Notes under the pieces: generated by a model
The model's database searches: none
What the model saw: only the letters and a program-made list of their open reading frames with translations
What the model was told of the DNA's origin: nothing
Made by a program: the position numbers and the translations under genes
Shown here: piece after piece, positions 63,244 through 64,000 of the stretch
Position numbering within the stretch: the stretch's first letter is position 1
Layout: each line of letters begins with the position of its first letter
Origin: Flavobacterium gyeonganense
GTDB lineage: Bacteria > Bacteroidota > Bacteroidia > Flavobacteriales > Flavobacteriaceae
DNA: 64,000 nucleotides
Assembly: GCF_029625295.1 (NCBI RefSeq)
Contig: NZ_CP121112.1
Coordinates: forward strand, 2,790,001 to 2,854,000
Reading direction: 5' to 3'

Positions 63244-64000
63244 ATGAAATTGAAAATCAGAATCTTGTTTGGTTTTATGATTACTTCATTCTATTCTTAT
63301 TCACAAGAAGGAATTCCGGTATATTCTGATTATTTGTCAGATAATTATTACTTGATTCATCCTTCTATGGCTGGTGCTGCAAATTGTGCAAAAATAAGGC
63401 TTACTGCCAGAAAGCAGTGGTTTGGTCAGGATGATGCGCCCTCTTTACAAACGTTAAGTTTTAATGGAAGAATTGGAGAAAGATCCGGCGCAGGGATTAT
63501 TGTTTTTAACGATAAAAATGGATATCATTCACAAAAAGGAGTAAAGCTTACTTATGCACATCATATTATGTTTTCAAGAAGTGAACTGGATTTGAATCAG
63601 CTTTCTTTTGGTATTAGCGGAGGCATGATTCAGAGTCAGCTGGATGAAACTTCATTTGGAGGAACTTTTGATCCAATTGTTTTTGGATCAATACAAAACG
63701 ATTCTTATTTCAATGTTGATGTAGGGGCATCTTATAATTTTTTGGATTTTTATGCCCATTTAACTGTCCAGGGACTTATAGAAACCAGAAGGCAATTATA
63801 TACGGATTATGAAAGTGATAATTTGAGAAAATTTCTTTTAAGTGCGGGATATGTTTTTGGAAAAAGTGAAAATATTACATGGGAACCTTCAATTTTATTT
63901 CAGTATTTTGATCAGACAAAAGAAAAATCTATCGACCTGAATTTAAAAGCGTATAAAAATATGGACTTTGGAAGTATATGGGCTGCACTGTCTTACAGAA
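63244..64000 (+). CDS. PorP/SprF-family type IX secretion membrane protein, partial
   Basis: The gene runs off the right edge; 252 codons are present. It begins with a signal peptide (MKLKIRILFGFMITSFYSYS), then the family start QEGIPVYSDYLSDNYYLIHPSMAGAANCAKIRL, followed by QWFGQDDAPSLQTLSFNGRI and a series of beta-strands (GAGIIVFNDKNGYHSQKG, LDLNQLSFGISGGM). This is the PorP/SprF outer-membrane barrel family, which anchors or helps secrete type IX substrates such as SprB. I cannot tell from this part whether it is the SprB partner SprF itself or one of the many paralogs of the genus. Confidence 0.88.
   Translation, partial: MKLKIRILFGFMITSFYSYSQEGIPVYSDYLSDNYYLIHPSMAGAANCAKIRLTARKQWFGQDDAPSLQTLSFNGRIGERSGAGIIVFNDKNGYHSQKGVKLTYAHHIMFSRSELDLNQLSFGISGGMIQSQLDETSFGGTFDPIVFGSIQNDSYFNVDVGASYNFLDFYAHLTVQGLIETRRQLYTDYESDNLRKFLLSAGYVFGKSENITWEPSILFQYFDQTKEKSIDLNLKAYKNMDFGSIWAALSYR

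Noticed and set aside
1..64000. Prophage, insertion sequence, CRISPR or defence island
   Set aside because: No transposase, integrase, phage structural gene, cas gene, direct-repeat array or restriction gene is visible anywhere in the window.

Overview
This window is AT-rich chromosome from a member of the Bacteroidota, almost certainly a Flavobacterium close to F. johnsoniae. The evidence is the gene content: a 2,400-residue SprA, RemB, PorP/SprF, alternative complex III, and malic enzyme fused to a phosphotransacetylase-like domain. Promoters also fit, with the Bacteroidota-type -7 element TAnnTTTG recurring upstream of genes and, in the best cases, a TTG element 17-19 bases further up. Shine-Dalgarno sequences are generally absent. 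I see no prophage, insertion sequence, CRISPR array, tRNA or rRNA.

Layout. Positions 1-1105 (minus) hold a thiamin operon, thiS-thiC, behind a TPP riboswitch. Positions 1197-3775 (minus) carry tag, a surface lipoprotein, a frameshifted lipoprotein and the queuosine-precursor transporter yhhQ. An M3 peptidase (3903-6050) converges on the translation block tsf, rpsB, rpsI, rplM (minus, 6149-9039). A LacI-type regulator (9361-10389) precedes rimP-nusA-infB (10774-15409), which starts behind a terminator-like hairpin. A SPOR protein (minus) is followed by a long respiratory operon, actABCDEF-coxB-coxA (16232-27752), encoding quinol oxidation by alternative complex III and the core of an aa3-type oxidase.

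Next come ruvB, a cytochrome P450, queG, a CBS-domain protein, maeB, ruvA, and the gliding / type IX secretion gene sprA (34960-42216). These are followed by gcvH, a VanZ-like gene, deoC and remB (to 46017). The second respiratory block (46172-51283) holds cyoE, two subunit III genes, a subunit IV gene, then a probable copper/oxidase-assembly set: a Sco-like protein without cysteines at its active site, a true Sco, a DUF420 membrane protein and a small CxxC membrane protein. A frameshifted DUF4403 lipoprotein (minus) follows, then a MacB-type export system with two permeases, two adaptors and a TolC protein (52879-60078), and tsaB. On the minus strand are an MscS channel, a small YtxH-like protein and an Nfu scaffold. 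The window ends inside a PorP/SprF gene.

How the genes work together: the two respiratory blocks together supply most of the electron path from quinol through ACIII to the oxidase, including heme O synthesis and copper delivery. sprA, remB and porP/sprF belong to the type IX secretion / gliding machinery. Four single-base frame disruptions, all at A/T homopolymers in otherwise intact genes (3025, 51516, 52388 and 55295 regions), are the most striking anomaly. They could be sequencing errors, recent decay or phase variation. Most of the window is core genome. I do not see a clear new defence or mobile system. The least-explained items are RemB's domain make-up, the oxidase-assembly genes at 49141-51283, and the structured leaders of rimP and rpsB.
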